From an uncultured Bacteroidales bacterium (GTDB taxonomy: Bacteria > Bacteroidota > Bacteroidia > Bacteroidales > UBA932), in contig CALVDL010000021.1 of the NCBI GenBank assembly GCA_944326305.1, positions 1 to 52,539 of the forward strand: DNA of 52,539 nucleotides, written 5' to 3'. The notes under the pieces were generated by a model. That model searched no databases and was not told the DNA's origin. It saw only the letters and a program-made list of their open reading frames with translations. The position numbers were made by a program, and so were the translations under genes. Positions 52,513 through 52,539 of the stretch are shown piece by piece. Numbering within the stretch: the stretch's first letter is position 1; every line of letters starts with the position of its first letter.

Positions 52513-52539
52513 GCGGCAGCTGCCTACTCTCCCACCTGG
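52513..52539 (-). rRNA. rrf: 5S ribosomal RNA, 3' end only
   Basis: On the minus strand the last bases of the window read GTGGGAGAGTAGGCAGCTGC, the conserved 3' part of bacterial 5S rRNA (GUGGGAGAGUAGG). The gene continues beyond the window edge. The exact 3' end, about 52513, is estimated. An rRNA operon running in from the right on the minus strand is implied. Confidence 0.88.

Overview
The window reads as a chromosomal segment of an anaerobic, gut-type Bacteroidota bacterium, most likely of the order Bacteroidales. The evidence is two SusC/SusD pairs, a FecI/FecR-type sigma/anti-sigma pair, an OstA-like protein, FucP-like sugar transporters with a ROK kinase, and several Bacteroides-type promoters (-33 TTTG, 19-21 nt, -7 TAnnTTTG). 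Shine-Dalgarno-like sequences are almost absent. I cannot name the genus from sequence alone. Base composition is moderately GC-rich over most of the window. It is visibly more AT-rich from about 43.3 to 51.8 kb.

Layout. (1) 1-9973, minus strand, is a housekeeping block: biotin synthase, an OstA-like protein, two SurA-type periplasmic foldases, IMP dehydrogenase with its own promoter, a YhcC-like radical SAM protein and UDP-glucose 4-epimerase. (2) 10.0-15.2 kb holds a PBP4-type DD-peptidase, then a probable glucose uptake module: a FucP-like transporter and a ROK sugar kinase, ended by a strong terminator, with a second FucP-like transporter behind it. (3) 15.3-21.3 kb holds an AraC-type regulator divergent from a TolC/HlyD/ABC-2/ABC-2 export operon that has no ATPase gene. 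(4) 21.4-38.3 kb, minus strand, is an alpha-glucan utilisation locus: inner-membrane sugar transporter, SusC, SusD, GH13, a beta-helix hydrolase (GH28/GH49-like), GH13, GH13, an SGNH-type lipoprotein and GH13. A 28-codon fragment that looks like the C-terminus of a GH97 alpha-glucosidase (SusB) follows the last GH13. (5) 38.3-43.3 kb, plus strand, holds a LytS/LytTR-type two-component system followed closely by hutH and hutI for histidine degradation. (6) 43.4-51.6 kb is an AT-richer accessory locus: ECF sigma factor, FecR-like anti-sigma factor, STN-containing SusC, SusD and an endonuclease/exonuclease/phosphatase-fold enzyme. A phosphodiester glycosidase is divergently transcribed from it. 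(7) A ferritin gene and the 3' end of a minus-strand 5S rRNA, each with a clear intrinsic terminator, close the window.

How the parts fit together. In the alpha-glucan locus, SusCD would capture and import oligosaccharides. The GH13 enzymes, one or two of them predicted lipoproteins, would cut them. The inner-membrane transporter would bring in maltodextrin or disaccharide, and the FucP-like transporters with the ROK kinase would handle free glucose. The accessory locus pairs two enzymes of phosphodiester/phosphate chemistry with a sigma/anti-sigma-controlled SusCD. I read it as a candidate uptake system for a phosphodiester-containing glycan or glycolipid head group. This is the most promising undescribed system in the window, but its substrate is inference.
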